From JAQGJA01 sp965651535 (GTDB lineage Bacteria; Pseudomonadota; Alphaproteobacteria; Micavibrionales; SZUA-601), in assembly GCA_965651535.1 (NCBI GenBank), contig CBFGSX010000003.1, forward strand, positions 1 through 32,824: 32,824 nucleotides of DNA. Reading direction: 5' to 3'. Each line of letters starts with the position of its first letter. The first letter of the stretch is position 1. The translations under genes and the position numbers were made by a program. A model generated the notes under the pieces. The model was not told where the DNA came from, made no database searches, and saw nothing but the letters and a program-made list of their open reading frames with translations. Shown in pieces: positions 16,279 to 23,933 of the stretch.

Positions 16279-16306
16279 ATATAGCCCTGAAAACAGGCAC
16301 TGCAAG
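16279..16306 (-). promoter_or_regulatory. Candidate RpoH (sigma-32) promoter for clpB
   Basis: On the minus strand CTTG (16303-16306), 17 bases, then GCTATAT (16279-16285). The alphaproteobacterial RpoH consensus is CTTG-N17/18-CYTATNT, so only the first base of the -10 block differs. The start would be near 16272, about 48 bases before the clpB ATG. The location before a known heat-shock gene strengthens the call. Confidence 0.6.
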
Positions 16307-16348
16307 CCGTATTATATAGCACAAAAACCTAAGAATAGGCGAAGAAGC

Positions 16349-16888
16349 CTATTCCGAAGCGGGATCTTTGGACTTGCCCCCTGCCGAAGCCACCCGGCGA
16401 GGCTGGCGGGTCTTAAGCGGGGCGCCCGGTTCCGGCGCGCCGGAAGCAATCGGCACCTGCACGAAACCCGGCAGAGACGAAGCATTGTCTGTCGCTGCTT
16501 CCGGGCCGGGTGCATCCGCCGCTCCGGGTGCGGGCTCGGCCGCCTGTTGCGCGGCGCGCTGCGCTTCGCGCTCGCGTTCAAACGTGGCATTTTCTTCGGT
16601 GATTTCGTTCAAAAGCCGCTGGTAATGCTCGGCGTGCTGGAAGTAATTCTGCATCAGGACTTTGTCGCCCGAGGCCTGCGCGTCGCGCGCCAGCGAGTTG
16701 AATTTCTCGACAATCTGCGCCGCCGTGCCGCGCACACGCCCATCGGGGCCGTTACTATCGAAAACCTGATTGACGCGGTTGACGTGACGGCGCTGGCCGC
16801 CCTGTTGCTGGTTGCCGCCCTGATTGTTGCGATGGCGGTTATGGTGGTGGCGGCGGCCGCCGTTATTGTTATGACGCATGAAAGCCAT
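16349..16888 (-). CDS. DUF4167 domain-containing protein
   Basis: A 179-residue protein. The first 35 residues are an Arg/His/Asn/Gln-rich, disordered basic tail (NNNGGRRHHHNRHRNN). Residues about 36-95 form the DUF4167 core: VFDSNGPDGRVRGTAAQIVEKFNSLARDA ... YFQHAEHYQRLLNE. The remainder is Ala/Pro/Glu-rich and probably unfolded. The family is nearly restricted to Alphaproteobacteria and usually lies next to prmC and prfA, as here; RNA or ribosome binding has been suspected from the basic tail but no function is established. AGGA twelve bases upstream favours the ATG at 16888; 16879 is possible. Confidence 0.85.
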   Translation of the reverse strand: MAFMRHNNNGGRRHHHNRHRNNQGGNQQQGGQRRHVNRVNQVFDSNGPDGRVRGTAAQIVEKFNSLARDAQASGDKVLMQNYFQHAEHYQRLLNEITEENATFEREREAQRAAQQAAEPAPGAADAPGPEAATDNASSLPGFVQVPIASGAPEPGAPLKTRQPRRVASAGGKSKDPASE

Positions 16889-17006
16889 GAAAAGCGCTTA
16901 TCCTTTGTATGTGCTGTTTTTGTTTTTCGTTTTCCGAAAAGTGAAGGGCCTCAATCTATTGTGGGCCATCCGATTATGACCCCTATTCTAGCACGATTCC
17001 AAGCGA

Positions 17007-17882
17007 TTACAACCGAAAACCCGTCACAATCCGGTTAATTCCGGCCAGATCGCGGTGGCGCTCAACCCTTTCGAACCCGCTTTTTTTCAGCATTTCCATG
17101 ACAGCCTCAGCCTGATCGCACCCGACTTCAAAGGCAATCAGCCCGCCCGGCTTCAGAGGCGCAGCCACGCCCGCCAGAATCGCCCGGTAGGCGTCGAGAC
17201 CGTCCGCCCCGCCATTCAAAGCGCTGTGCGGCTCGAAGTCGCGCACATCCCTGTCCAGCAAATCCATCTTGTCCGACGGAATATAAGGTGGGTTGGAAAC
17301 AACCACATCAAATTCACCCGTCACGTTTTCAAACCAACTTCCCCGCACGAAAGAAACACGGCTTTCAACGCCGAGATTTTCTGCGTTACGCCGCGCAACT
17401 TCCAAAGCCTTTTCGGAAAGATCGACCGCCACGCCCGAAGCGTCCTTTATCTCGCACAAAAGCGTCAGCAAAAGACATCCCGTCCCGGTGCCAAGATCGA
17501 GTATCTTTAAACTGCCGATCCTCGGGCTTGTCCCGGGGACCCATGTCTCTTGGGCCTCCGGACCAAGTCCGAAGGCCATGATTTTATTTTTTACAACCTC
17601 GATCAGGGTTTCGCTGTCGGGACGCGGATCGAGCGTATCTTCCGTGGTGATGAAATCCCGACCGTAAAATTCTCTTTTGCCGATGATCTTGGCAACGGGA
17701 CACCCCTTTTCGCGCTGCGCGATCAGCGTCTCGACCGCCGCGATTTCATCGTCGCTCAAGGCACGGTCTTTTTGCACCAGAAATTCCTCCTGCGACAATT
17801 TCAACGCATGGCACAGCAAAAGCCGCGCATCCAAAGCATCAACGCGCTTTTTCAGATTTTGATAGAAATCTCCAAGGATCAT
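17007..17882 (-). CDS. prmC: Release factor glutamine methyltransferase with a repeat-derived insert
   Basis: A 291-residue S-adenosylmethionine-dependent enzyme that methylates the glutamine of the GGQ motif in RF1 and RF2, improving peptide release. The N-terminal helical domain (1-85) is followed by PRPDSETLIEVV, the SAM loop LDLGTGTG (128-135), the acidic VAVDLS, and catalytic NPPY (197-200). Between residues about 102 and 122 is an extra stretch (MAFGLGPEAQETWVPGTSP) encoded by a palindromic repeat also found outside genes in this window; most relatives have a short linker here. The reading frame stays intact, and the insertion lies on the linker before the SAM loop, so activity is plausible. 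The start overlaps the prfA stop by 4 bp, coupling writer and target. Confidence 0.92.
   Translation of the reverse strand: MILGDFYQNLKKRVDALDARLLLCHALKLSQEEFLVQKDRALSDDEIAAVETLIAQREKGCPVAKIIGKREFYGRDFITTEDTLDPRPDSETLIEVVKNKIMAFGLGPEAQETWVPGTSPRIGSLKILDLGTGTGCLLLTLLCEIKDASGVAVDLSEKALEVARRNAENLGVESRVSFVRGSWFENVTGEFDVVVSNPPYIPSDKMDLLDRDVRDFEPHSALNGGADGLDAYRAILAGVAAPLKPGGLIAFEVGCDQAEAVMEMLKKSGFERVERHRDLAGINRIVTGFRL
17518..17580. repeat. Palindromic repeat inside prmC (copy 5)
   Basis: Two stem-loops lie within the coding sequence: GGCCTCCGGAC/GTCCGAAGGCC (17553-17577, one mismatch) and CGGG/CCCG (17523-17536). The same two-hairpin layout and shared blocks occur in the intergenic copy at 2231-2298. 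The element length is a multiple of three in effect, since the prmC frame continues across it. Confidence 0.7.
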
Positions 17883-18949
17883 ATTTCCGACAATCGTGCC
17901 AGTTGGTCTTCAGCAATCAGCGGCTCGATGATCTTGTCCAGCGCGCTGCCCGCCAAGATCATATCCAGGTCGTGCAGCGTCAGAGAAATGCGGTGATCGG
18001 TCACGCGATCCTGCGGGAAATTATAAGTGCGGATACGTTCCGAGCGGTCGCCCGTGCCGATCTGGCTGTTGCGCGCCGCCGAGCGTTCGGCGGCAAGTTT
18101 CTGACGCTCGGCCTCGTATAAACGTGCGCGCAGGATCCGCAACGCTTTCGCCTTGTTTTTAAGTTGGGATTTTTCATCCTGCTGCGAAACCACGACACCC
18201 GTTGGAATATGCGTGATACGCACGGCGCTGTCGGTCGTGTTGACCGATTGCCCACCCGGCCCGCTCGAGCGATACACGTCGATACGCAGATCGCTGTCCT
18301 TGATCTCGATATCCACCTCCTCGGCTTCGGGCAGCACGGCAACGGTCGCCGTAGAGGTGTGGATGCGCCCTTGCGTTTCCGTTTTCGGCACGCGCTGCAC
18401 GCGATGCACACCGCTCTCGAATTTCAAGCGGCCGAACACGTCCGTCCCGGTGATCGTAGCGGTCGCATCGCGATAGCCGCCCAGATCGTTTTCGGAAACT
18501 TCCATTACTTCGAAACGCCAGCCGCGCAACGCAGCATAACGCTGATACATACCAAATAAATCGGCAGCAAAAAGCGCCGCCTCGTCGCCGCCGGTTCCGG
18601 CACGGATTTCCAAGATGGCATTTTTTGCGTCGGCTTCATCCTTGGGGATCAGCGCCATCTGGATATCCTTTTCCAGATCGGGGATTTGTTGCGCGAGCGC
18701 GTATCTTTCCTCTTCGGCCATAGTCCGCGTTTCGGCATCAAGCGTTTTATCCGCCAGCAATTCCTCCGCGCCCGCGATATCGCGCGTGATCTTTTGCAGC
18801 CGCTCGACTTTCTCGATAATCGGCGTCAGATCGGAATATTCCTTGGCGTATTCCGCCATTTTTTTGGGCGTCAGATCGGGGCTTTGGAGATCGTTCCCCA
18901 AAGTGACGTAGCGCTGGCGTAAAGATTCAAGCTTGTCTTTCATATCCAT
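17879..18949 (-). CDS. prfA: Peptide chain release factor 1
   Basis: A 356-residue class I release factor that reads UAA and UAG. The GGQ peptidyl-hydrolysis motif is at 232-234 (SSGPGGQSVNTTDS), and the PxT anticodon-like tripeptide is Pro188-Lys189-Thr190 in RVPKTETQGRIHTS. The presence of PxT rather than SPF marks it as RF1, not RF2. The C-terminal RIRTYNFPQDRVTDHR is conserved. The length is standard. No clear ribosome binding site precedes 18949; the ATG two codons later (18943) is an alternative. It forms an operon with prmC by a 4-bp overlap. The ispG and hisS genes that often precede prfA in Alphaproteobacteria are absent between it and rodZ. Confidence 0.96.
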   Translation of the reverse strand: MDMKDKLESLRQRYVTLGNDLQSPDLTPKKMAEYAKEYSDLTPIIEKVERLQKITRDIAGAEELLADKTLDAETRTMAEEERYALAQQIPDLEKDIQMALIPKDEADAKNAILEIRAGTGGDEAALFAADLFGMYQRYAALRGWRFEVMEVSENDLGGYRDATATITGTDVFGRLKFESGVHRVQRVPKTETQGRIHTSTATVAVLPEAEEVDIEIKDSDLRIDVYRSSGPGGQSVNTTDSAVRITHIPTGVVVSQQDEKSQLKNKAKALRILRARLYEAERQKLAAERSAARNSQIGTGDRSERIRTYNFPQDRVTDHRISLTLHDLDMILAGSALDKIIEPLIAEDQLARLSEI

Positions 18950-18983
18950 TTTAAAAAATAATGTCCTTCCGGGGCCTGACTGA

Positions 18984-19012
18984 GGAATCTCATCAATAAA
19001 AAAGGAGATTCC
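18984..19012. repeat. Inverted repeat between rodZ and prfA
   Basis: GGAATCTC (18984-18991) and GAGATTCC (19005-19012) form a perfect 8-bp stem around a 13-base A/T-rich loop. It is flanked by GGGGCCTGACTGA on the left and CCTCGGAATGACAG on the right, a composition common to short dispersed repeats in bacterial genomes. It may also separate rodZ from prfA transcription. Confidence 0.5.
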
Positions 19013-19044
19013 CAGACTTTACCTCGGAATGACAGATTGTAATG

Positions 19045-20052
19045 CTAACGTGAACCGAGTTTATCCGCATCCAGCGCGACGTTGCGTTTTACCTCGTTAT
19101 TGCGACCCAGAGGCGGCAACGCTTTGCCGTCGAGGATCAGGCGCAAGCCGCCGGCATTGCCGGTGGTCAGCGTGACACCGTCCTGATCGGGAATGGGCAG
19201 CATCTGCCCCTCTTTCAGAATATTGGTGAACAGCACGATGCCGTTTCCGTCCTTGATCTCGACCCACGAGGATTGCAACGCCTCAAGCACCAGACGCGTC
19301 TCGACCGGTGGCACTACTGGATCGGCGGCAGGCGCTTCTTCGGATGGCAGGGTCGGCGTGGCTGTCACCTCGGGCAGGGCGGGAGCTGCCTCGGAAGCAA
19401 CCGGCGCTTGCACCACAGGGGACGAGATCTCCGGCTCGGGCGGTGCGCCCTCGAAGATCGGGGCTTCTTCCTTGACGGGCGCAGGCGGCTCGATGGTCGG
19501 CGGCGCGACCTCCTCTACAGGCTCGGGAATATCGGCGATCACCTGCTCGACGGCAGCAACCGAAACGGGATCGGGCACGCCCGGAACGGCGGCACCCTTG
19601 TCGCGCGTGGCGAAAACGATGGCGGCAATCATGATGACCAATGCCGCCAGCGCACCGAGAATGGCGGATTTTCCGGGGACGATGCTATGGGCGATCGGCT
19701 CGGGCATAACCAGATCGACCTGATAGCTGCCGCGGGCACCATAGGCTTCGCGTTTAAATTGCTCAACGGCTTGCGGGCCGTCCATACCGAGGTAATTGGC
19801 GTAGTTGCGGACAAAGCCTGTGGCATAGACGCGTTCGGGAAGATCCTTGAACGAACCGCCCTCGAGCGCCTCGAGGTAAAAGCGGCGGATCATCAACTCG
19901 TTGGCAACCATTTCAAGATCCAGACCGCGCTGCTGGCGCGCCTCGCGCAGGGTCTCGCCGATATGAAAGCCCGTACCCGACCGCACCTCCTCGGCCGGTT
20001 CCTTGGGTTTAACAACACGGACGGCAGCGGCTTGGGGTTTCAATGAGGCCAT
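19045..20052 (-). CDS. rodZ: RodZ-type cytoskeletal adaptor
   Basis: A 335-residue bitopic membrane protein. Residues 28-100 are a helix-turn-helix domain of the RodZ type (GETLREARQQRGLDLEMVANELMIRRFYLEALE, then LPERVYATGFVRNYANYLG). A single membrane helix lies at 129-149. A Pro/Ala/Glu-rich periplasmic linker follows (about 155-255), and the C-terminal domain is DUF4115-like (LVLEALQSSWVEIKDGNGIVLFTNILKEGQ...). RodZ ties the actin homologue MreB to the cell-wall elongation machine. The ATG at 20052 lacks a clear ribosome binding site. The elongasome glycosyltransferase rodA is found 2 kb away on the other strand, so both parts of the machine lie close by. Confidence 0.85.
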   Translation of the reverse strand: MASLKPQAAAVRVVKPKEPAEEVRSGTGFHIGETLREARQQRGLDLEMVANELMIRRFYLEALEGGSFKDLPERVYATGFVRNYANYLGMDGPQAVEQFKREAYGARGSYQVDLVMPEPIAHSIVPGKSAILGALAALVIMIAAIVFATRDKGAAVPGVPDPVSVAAVEQVIADIPEPVEEVAPPTIEPPAPVKEEAPIFEGAPPEPEISSPVVQAPVASEAAPALPEVTATPTLPSEEAPAADPVVPPVETRLVLEALQSSWVEIKDGNGIVLFTNILKEGQMLPIPDQDGVTLTTGNAGGLRLILDGKALPPLGRNNEVKRNVALDADKLGSR

Positions 20053-20083
20053 GGACGAATCGCTTGGGTTTTGTCGTTGGGGG

Positions 20084-20112
20084 GTGACGGTCTTTATATC
20101 CTAGGTTATACC
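20084..20112 (+). promoter_or_regulatory. Candidate promoter for the ubiG-rodA operon
   Basis: GTGACG and TATACC are separated by 17 bases, each a 4/6 match to consensus. Transcription would start near 20119, about 13 bases before the ubiG ATG, which has no visible ribosome binding site. It lies in the 79-bp divergent gap with rodZ. Confidence 0.35.
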
Positions 20113-20131
20113 AGTCTGAGCGCAAAACTCA

Positions 20132-20857
20132 ATGTCACAGCCCGAACACCCCGTTTTCACTCCCGATGCCGAAATCGCCCGATTTGACGGCCTGGCCGCC
20201 GATTGGTGGGACGAAACCGGCCCGATGGCCCCGCTGCATCGAATGAATCCCGTTAGGTTAACTTATATAAAAGAAAGACTTAATAATCATTTTGGCCGTC
20301 TCGACGGGTTGAAAATTCTCGATATCGGCTGCGGCGGCGGGCTGGTCACCGAGCCTCTGGCGCGGCTGGGTGCAAACGTCACGGGAATTGACGGCGCAGG
20401 CGATCTCATCCGCGTGGCCCGCGACCACGCCGCCGCGCAGGGACTCGGAATGGACTATGTGCATGGGCTGACCGGCGATCTGGTCAAAAAGAAAAAAACC
20501 TATGATGCGGTGCTGGCGCTCGAGGTCATCGAGCATGTCGACGACGCCGAGGCTTTCGTTTCCGACATTGCCAAACTTTTGAAACCCGGCGGGCTGGCGG
20601 TTTTTTCGACGCTCAACCGCACGGCCTCGTCTTTTGCCTTGGGCATCGTCGCGGCGGAATATGTGCTGCGCTGGCTGCCTGCCGGAACGCATGACTGGCG
20701 CAAATTCGTCAAACCTTCCGAACTTCATGCGCTGTGCGTCGCGCAAGGCCTGTCGCCGCAGCATACAACGGGCATGACCTATTCGCCCGTCACCAAGGAA
20801 TTCCGCCTCGATGCGCGCAACTTGTCAGTCAATTATTTTCTTACGGCGGTAAAATGA
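20132..20857 (+). CDS. ubiG: Ubiquinone biosynthesis O-methyltransferase
   Basis: A 241-residue SAM-dependent methyltransferase that performs both O-methylation steps of ubiquinone synthesis. The UbiG hallmark near the N-terminus is IARFDGLAADWWDETGPMAPLHRMNPVRLTYI; the SAM loop is LDIGCGGGLVTEPLARLG; ALEVIEHVDD and LKPGGLAVFSTLNRT follow. All are in family positions and the length is usual. It is the first gene of an operon with a flavin hydroxylase and rodA; its stop overlaps the next start by 4 bp. The segment 20250-20300 is locally AT-rich but encodes the conserved RLTYI region, so it is not foreign. Confidence 0.95.
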   Translation: MSQPEHPVFTPDAEIARFDGLAADWWDETGPMAPLHRMNPVRLTYIKERLNNHFGRLDGLKILDIGCGGGLVTEPLARLGANVTGIDGAGDLIRVARDHAAAQGLGMDYVHGLTGDLVKKKKTYDAVLALEVIEHVDDAEAFVSDIAKLLKPGGLAVFSTLNRTASSFALGIVAAEYVLRWLPAGTHDWRKFVKPSELHALCVAQGLSPQHTTGMTYSPVTKEFRLDARNLSVNYFLTAVK

Positions 20858-21996
20858 AACAGCGCATCGCCCTCATCGGCACGGGATTGTCGGGCCTGAC
20901 GATGGCGGCGGCCTTGGCGCATCACGGTTTCGACATCGCGCTTGTCGGCCCCGATCTGGCGGCATCGTCGGATGCGCGCAGCACAGCCATTCTCGCGCCG
21001 AATGTCGACTTTCTGGAATCCATCGGGTTGCGGCTTTTCGACGCCGCCACGCCGTTGCGGCGCATGGAACTGATCGACGGCGGCGAGATTTTTTCCTTCG
21101 ACTGTTCCGAAATGGATCTGCCGGAATTCGGCTTTAATGTCGCCAATGACACGCTCAAGGCTTCTCTGCTGAAAGCCGTCCTGAAAAACCGCCGCATCGC
21201 GTGGCGCAAGACATCGTTGCAATCCGCAAAACGCACACCGGACGGTTGGACGCTGAAACTGGCGGATAAAACCATTCTCGACACACAGCTTCTAATCGGC
21301 GCGGACGGGCGGCACTCTGCCGTGCGCGCGGCCTCCGCCATCGCCTGCGACACCCAAGACCGCAATCAGGCTGCCCTTGTCGTGACGCTCAAGGCCGAAA
21401 AGCCGCATCGCAATGTCACGGTCGAACGCTATCGCTCCGGTGGACCTTTTACACTGGTGCCGCATACGCAAAACCGTCTGGCGCTGGTCTGGTGCGATGA
21501 CACCGACCTTCTTGCCGAAAAAATTAAACTCCCACCAAAAGCACTTGCCGCCGAGATCACGGCAATATCGGAAAACCGTTTCGGCACGCTCCATTGCGAG
21601 GGCGCGGCGCAGCTCTGGCCGCTCCGCCCCATGAAAGCGGAAAAACTGGTCGCGCCGCACACGGCGCTGATCGGCGAGGCCGCGCACGTCCTGCCGCCCA
21701 TCGGCGCACAGGGCTTCAATGCCGGCCTGTCGGACATCGCCGCGCTGACGCGCGCCCTGAGCAAAGGCCGATCGCTCGGCCTGCCGGTTCACGATTTTGC
21801 GCTGCTTGAGGAATATGAACGCGCCAGACGCGCCGACATCGCCGCGCGCTATCACGGCATCACGAGACTCAACGACCTGATCCGCGCTGAAAGCTCTGCC
21901 GCGCAAAAAATTCGTCGGCTGGCGCTGCGCGGCGCGACAAAGATCGCGCCCGTCAAGAAAATCCTGATGCGTCTCGGCATGGGAGAAGCCGCATGA
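20854..21996 (+). CDS. UbiH/UbiF/UbiL-type FAD-dependent ubiquinone hydroxylase
   Basis: A 380-residue flavoprotein monooxygenase of the para-hydroxybenzoate hydroxylase fold. The FAD-binding GTGLSGL is at 9-15, the middle motif GADGRHSAVR at 149-158, and GEAAHVLPPIGAQGFNAG at 274-291, the ubiquinone-hydroxylase form of the second flavin motif. Such enzymes add ring hydroxyl groups during coenzyme Q synthesis; position specificity (C1, C5 or C6) varies between alphaproteobacterial paralogues and cannot be told here. The start at 20854 overlaps the ubiG stop (ATGA). Its stop overlaps the rodA start in the same way. Adjacent ubiG supports the pathway assignment. Confidence 0.9.
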   Translation: MKQRIALIGTGLSGLTMAAALAHHGFDIALVGPDLAASSDARSTAILAPNVDFLESIGLRLFDAATPLRRMELIDGGEIFSFDCSEMDLPEFGFNVANDTLKASLLKAVLKNRRIAWRKTSLQSAKRTPDGWTLKLADKTILDTQLLIGADGRHSAVRAASAIACDTQDRNQAALVVTLKAEKPHRNVTVERYRSGGPFTLVPHTQNRLALVWCDDTDLLAEKIKLPPKALAAEITAISENRFGTLHCEGAAQLWPLRPMKAEKLVAPHTALIGEAAHVLPPIGAQGFNAGLSDIAALTRALSKGRSLGLPVHDFALLEEYERARRADIAARYHGITRLNDLIRAESSAAQKIRRLALRGATKIAPVKKILMRLGMGEAA

Positions 21997-23123
21997 GCCT
22001 GCTTGACCATTACGAAGAGCCGAAGCTGCTCCAGAAACTCGCCCTGATGAACTGGGGGCTGGTGTTCCTGCTCTGCCTGATCGGCGGGATCGGCTTTACC
22101 GCGCTGTATTCCGCCGCCGGCGGCGTCCAGCCTTACGCCGACAAGCATGCCATCCGTTTCGCCGTGGGATTGACGGGATTGTTCGTCACCGCCCTGATCT
22201 CGATCCGCTTCTGGCGTTTCGTGGCATGGCCGTTTTACGCGCTTGGCGTCATTCTGCTGATCATCGTCGACATCAAGGGCCATGTGGGCATGGGCGCGCA
22301 ACGCTGGATCGATCTGGGCATTATCAAACTCCAACCCTCCGAACTGATGAAACCGGCGCTGGTGCTGGCACTGGCGGCGTATTTCGAAAAAAAGGACGTT
22401 ATGACCGTCAGCCGCTTCTCGACGGTGCTGCCCGCGCTTTTCATCATCGGCGTGCCGGTGGGCGTCGTCGTGATCCAGCCCGATCTGGGTACGGGCATCA
22501 TGCTGCTGATCTCGGGCGCAACCATGCTGTTCATCGCCGGCGTGTCGTGGTGGTATTTCATCGTCGGCGGTATCACCGCCGCCAGCGCCGTGCCAATCGC
22601 GTGGCATTTCCTGCACGAATACCAGCGCAACCGCGTGCGTATTTTCCTCGACCCTTCGCAGGATCCGTTGGGCACGGGCTATCATATCACGCAATCGAAA
22701 ATCGCCATGGGCTCGGGCGGCGTCACCGGCAAGGGCTTCCTCGAGGGCACGCAATCCAAGCTCAACTTCCTGCCCGAGAAACAGACGGATTTCATCTTCA
22801 CGCTCTGGGCCGAGGAATGGGGGATGCTCGGCGGGCTGTTCCTGATCGCGCTGTTCCTCCTGACTTTCGCCTACGGGATGCTGATCGCGTTCAACTGCCG
22901 CCAGAATTTCGCGCGCCTAGTGGCGATGGGACTGACGGTCAATATTTCTTTGTATGTCTTTATCAATACCAACATGGTGATGGGGCTTTTGCCCGTCGTC
23001 GGCATTCCGATGCCGCTGGTATCGCATGGCGGCACGGCGATGCTGTCGGTCTTGTTCGCGTATGGGTTGATTTTATCGGCGTCAATCCACCGCGACGTTA
23101 AAATGCGACAGAATTATTTATAA
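21993..23123 (+). CDS. rodA: Peptidoglycan glycosyltransferase RodA
   Basis: A 376-residue SEDS-family protein with about ten membrane helices. It polymerises lipid II into glycan strands in the elongasome, with a partner class B penicillin-binding protein. Conserved blocks are GAQRWIDLG.I.LQPSELMK, QPDLGTG, the large loop RVRIFLDPSQDPLGTGYH, GSGG.TGKGFLEGTQ, and FLPEKQTDFIFTLWAEEWG that carries the essential acidic residue, then PLVSHGGTAML near the end. It begins inside the end of the hydroxylase gene (4-bp overlap), so it is co-translated with ubiquinone genes; the expected neighbours mreBCD and mrdA are not in the window. Directly after the stop lies a 170-bp inverted-repeat element. Confidence 0.93.
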   Translation: MSLLDHYEEPKLLQKLALMNWGLVFLLCLIGGIGFTALYSAAGGVQPYADKHAIRFAVGLTGLFVTALISIRFWRFVAWPFYALGVILLIIVDIKGHVGMGAQRWIDLGIIKLQPSELMKPALVLALAAYFEKKDVMTVSRFSTVLPALFIIGVPVGVVVIQPDLGTGIMLLISGATMLFIAGVSWWYFIVGGITAASAVPIAWHFLHEYQRNRVRIFLDPSQDPLGTGYHITQSKIAMGSGGVTGKGFLEGTQSKLNFLPEKQTDFIFTLWAEEWGMLGGLFLIALFLLTFAYGMLIAFNCRQNFARLVAMGLTVNISLYVFINTNMVMGLLPVVGIPMPLVSHGGTAMLSVLFAYGLILSASIHRDVKMRQNYL

Positions 23124-23293
23124 GATTTTTTTGAAACGCAGAGATAAACAGAGAGCGCAGAGATTTCCGTGCCTGCGGCTTGTTGCGCGAAGCGCACCCA
23201 AATATCGAAATAAACGTCAGACTTGTGTTTTCAAGCCGCTGCGCGGCAGGGAAGATAGACAAACTCTGTTTATCTCTGCGTTTCAAAAAAATC
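23124..23293. repeat. 170-bp element with perfect 30-bp terminal inverted repeats
   Basis: The left arm 23124-23153 and the right arm 23264-23293 are perfect reverse complements over 30 bases, starting GATTTTTTTGAAACGCAGAG. The 110-base interior has no sizeable open frame, contains a further partial copy of the arm (GCGCAGAG at 23155) and imperfect inner pairing (GCCTGCGGCTTG with CAAGCCGC). It begins just after the rodA stop and ends exactly before the stop codon of the convergent GvpL/F-like gene. It is MITE-like or a structured dispersed repeat, and probably a bidirectional terminator. Confidence 0.8.
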
Positions 23294-23884
23294 CTACACC
23301 GCAGCAGAGCCGTCGGTCGCCTTTTCTTCTTCCGTCGGCCAGATTTCCGGGAAACTGAAGGGCGGCCACGGGCCGGTCAGCTTGATTTCCATCCACGGAC
23401 GGCGGCCGCGCAAACGCATGGCGACGCGCTGGAAACCGACAACCTGATCGGGATTCAAAAGATAGGCGGTTTGAAACGCCTTGCCGTCCTTGGCCCGCAC
23501 AAGCTTGCTGGCGCGGGCGGCGTAGCCGGACAGGAATTCGTGCAGCGGTTCCAGAATGGCACGCGTGACATTGCCCGACCATGTCACTGCGAATTCGACC
23601 TCGTTGGTGACGGCAAGACGGTTTTCATTGGACGGTTTCTTCAAAGGCTGTTTGCGCTCGAAAACATTTTGCAAAATTTCAGGCAGCGGCGCATCCGACA
23701 CCCACGAGCGTCCGTAAATCCCCGTATCAATATACAAATGCGTCGGCTTGTTGCGCGACAGCGGCGTGTGGCTGAACACACCGACCAGGCGGGGCGTCGA
23801 GACGACCCGGACGAAAATCGTATCCTGATTGGAAGAAAGCGAGGGCAGCACACAATGAACGAGACGCGGCGCGATTTGTTTCAT
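23294..23884 (-). CDS. Orphan GvpL/GvpF-like protein
   Basis: A 196-residue protein. Its C-terminal third resembles the gas-vesicle GvpL/GvpF family: FQTAYLLNPDQVVGFQRVAMRL (137-158), then KLTGPWPPFSF at 168-178, close to the diagnostic LTGPWPPYSF end block. The N-terminal half (MKQIAPRLVHCVLPSL..., VEFAVTWSGNV) is less clear. GvpL/F proteins are accessory proteins of gas vesicles, but no other gas-vesicle gene is in this window, so the role is unknown. The ATG at 23884 is chosen as the only ATG upstream of the conserved part; GTG at 23890 and TTG at 23923 remain possible. Its stop codon abuts the 170-bp inverted repeat. It lies downstream of two unknown genes on the same strand. Confidence 0.5.
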   Translation of the reverse strand: MKQIAPRLVHCVLPSLSSNQDTIFVRVVSTPRLVGVFSHTPLSRNKPTHLYIDTGIYGRSWVSDAPLPEILQNVFERKQPLKKPSNENRLAVTNEVEFAVTWSGNVTRAILEPLHEFLSGYAARASKLVRAKDGKAFQTAYLLNPDQVVGFQRVAMRLRGRRPWMEIKLTGPWPPFSFPEIWPTEEEKATDGSAAV

Positions 23885-23933
23885 ACCCACGAGTCTAGAG
23901 TCGCGCACGCAACGATGCAACAAAAAACTTTTT

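Noticed and set aside
20250..20300. AT-rich patch in ubiG as a sign of transfer
   Set aside because: The patch encodes the conserved RLTYI region of UbiG and the frame is normal.
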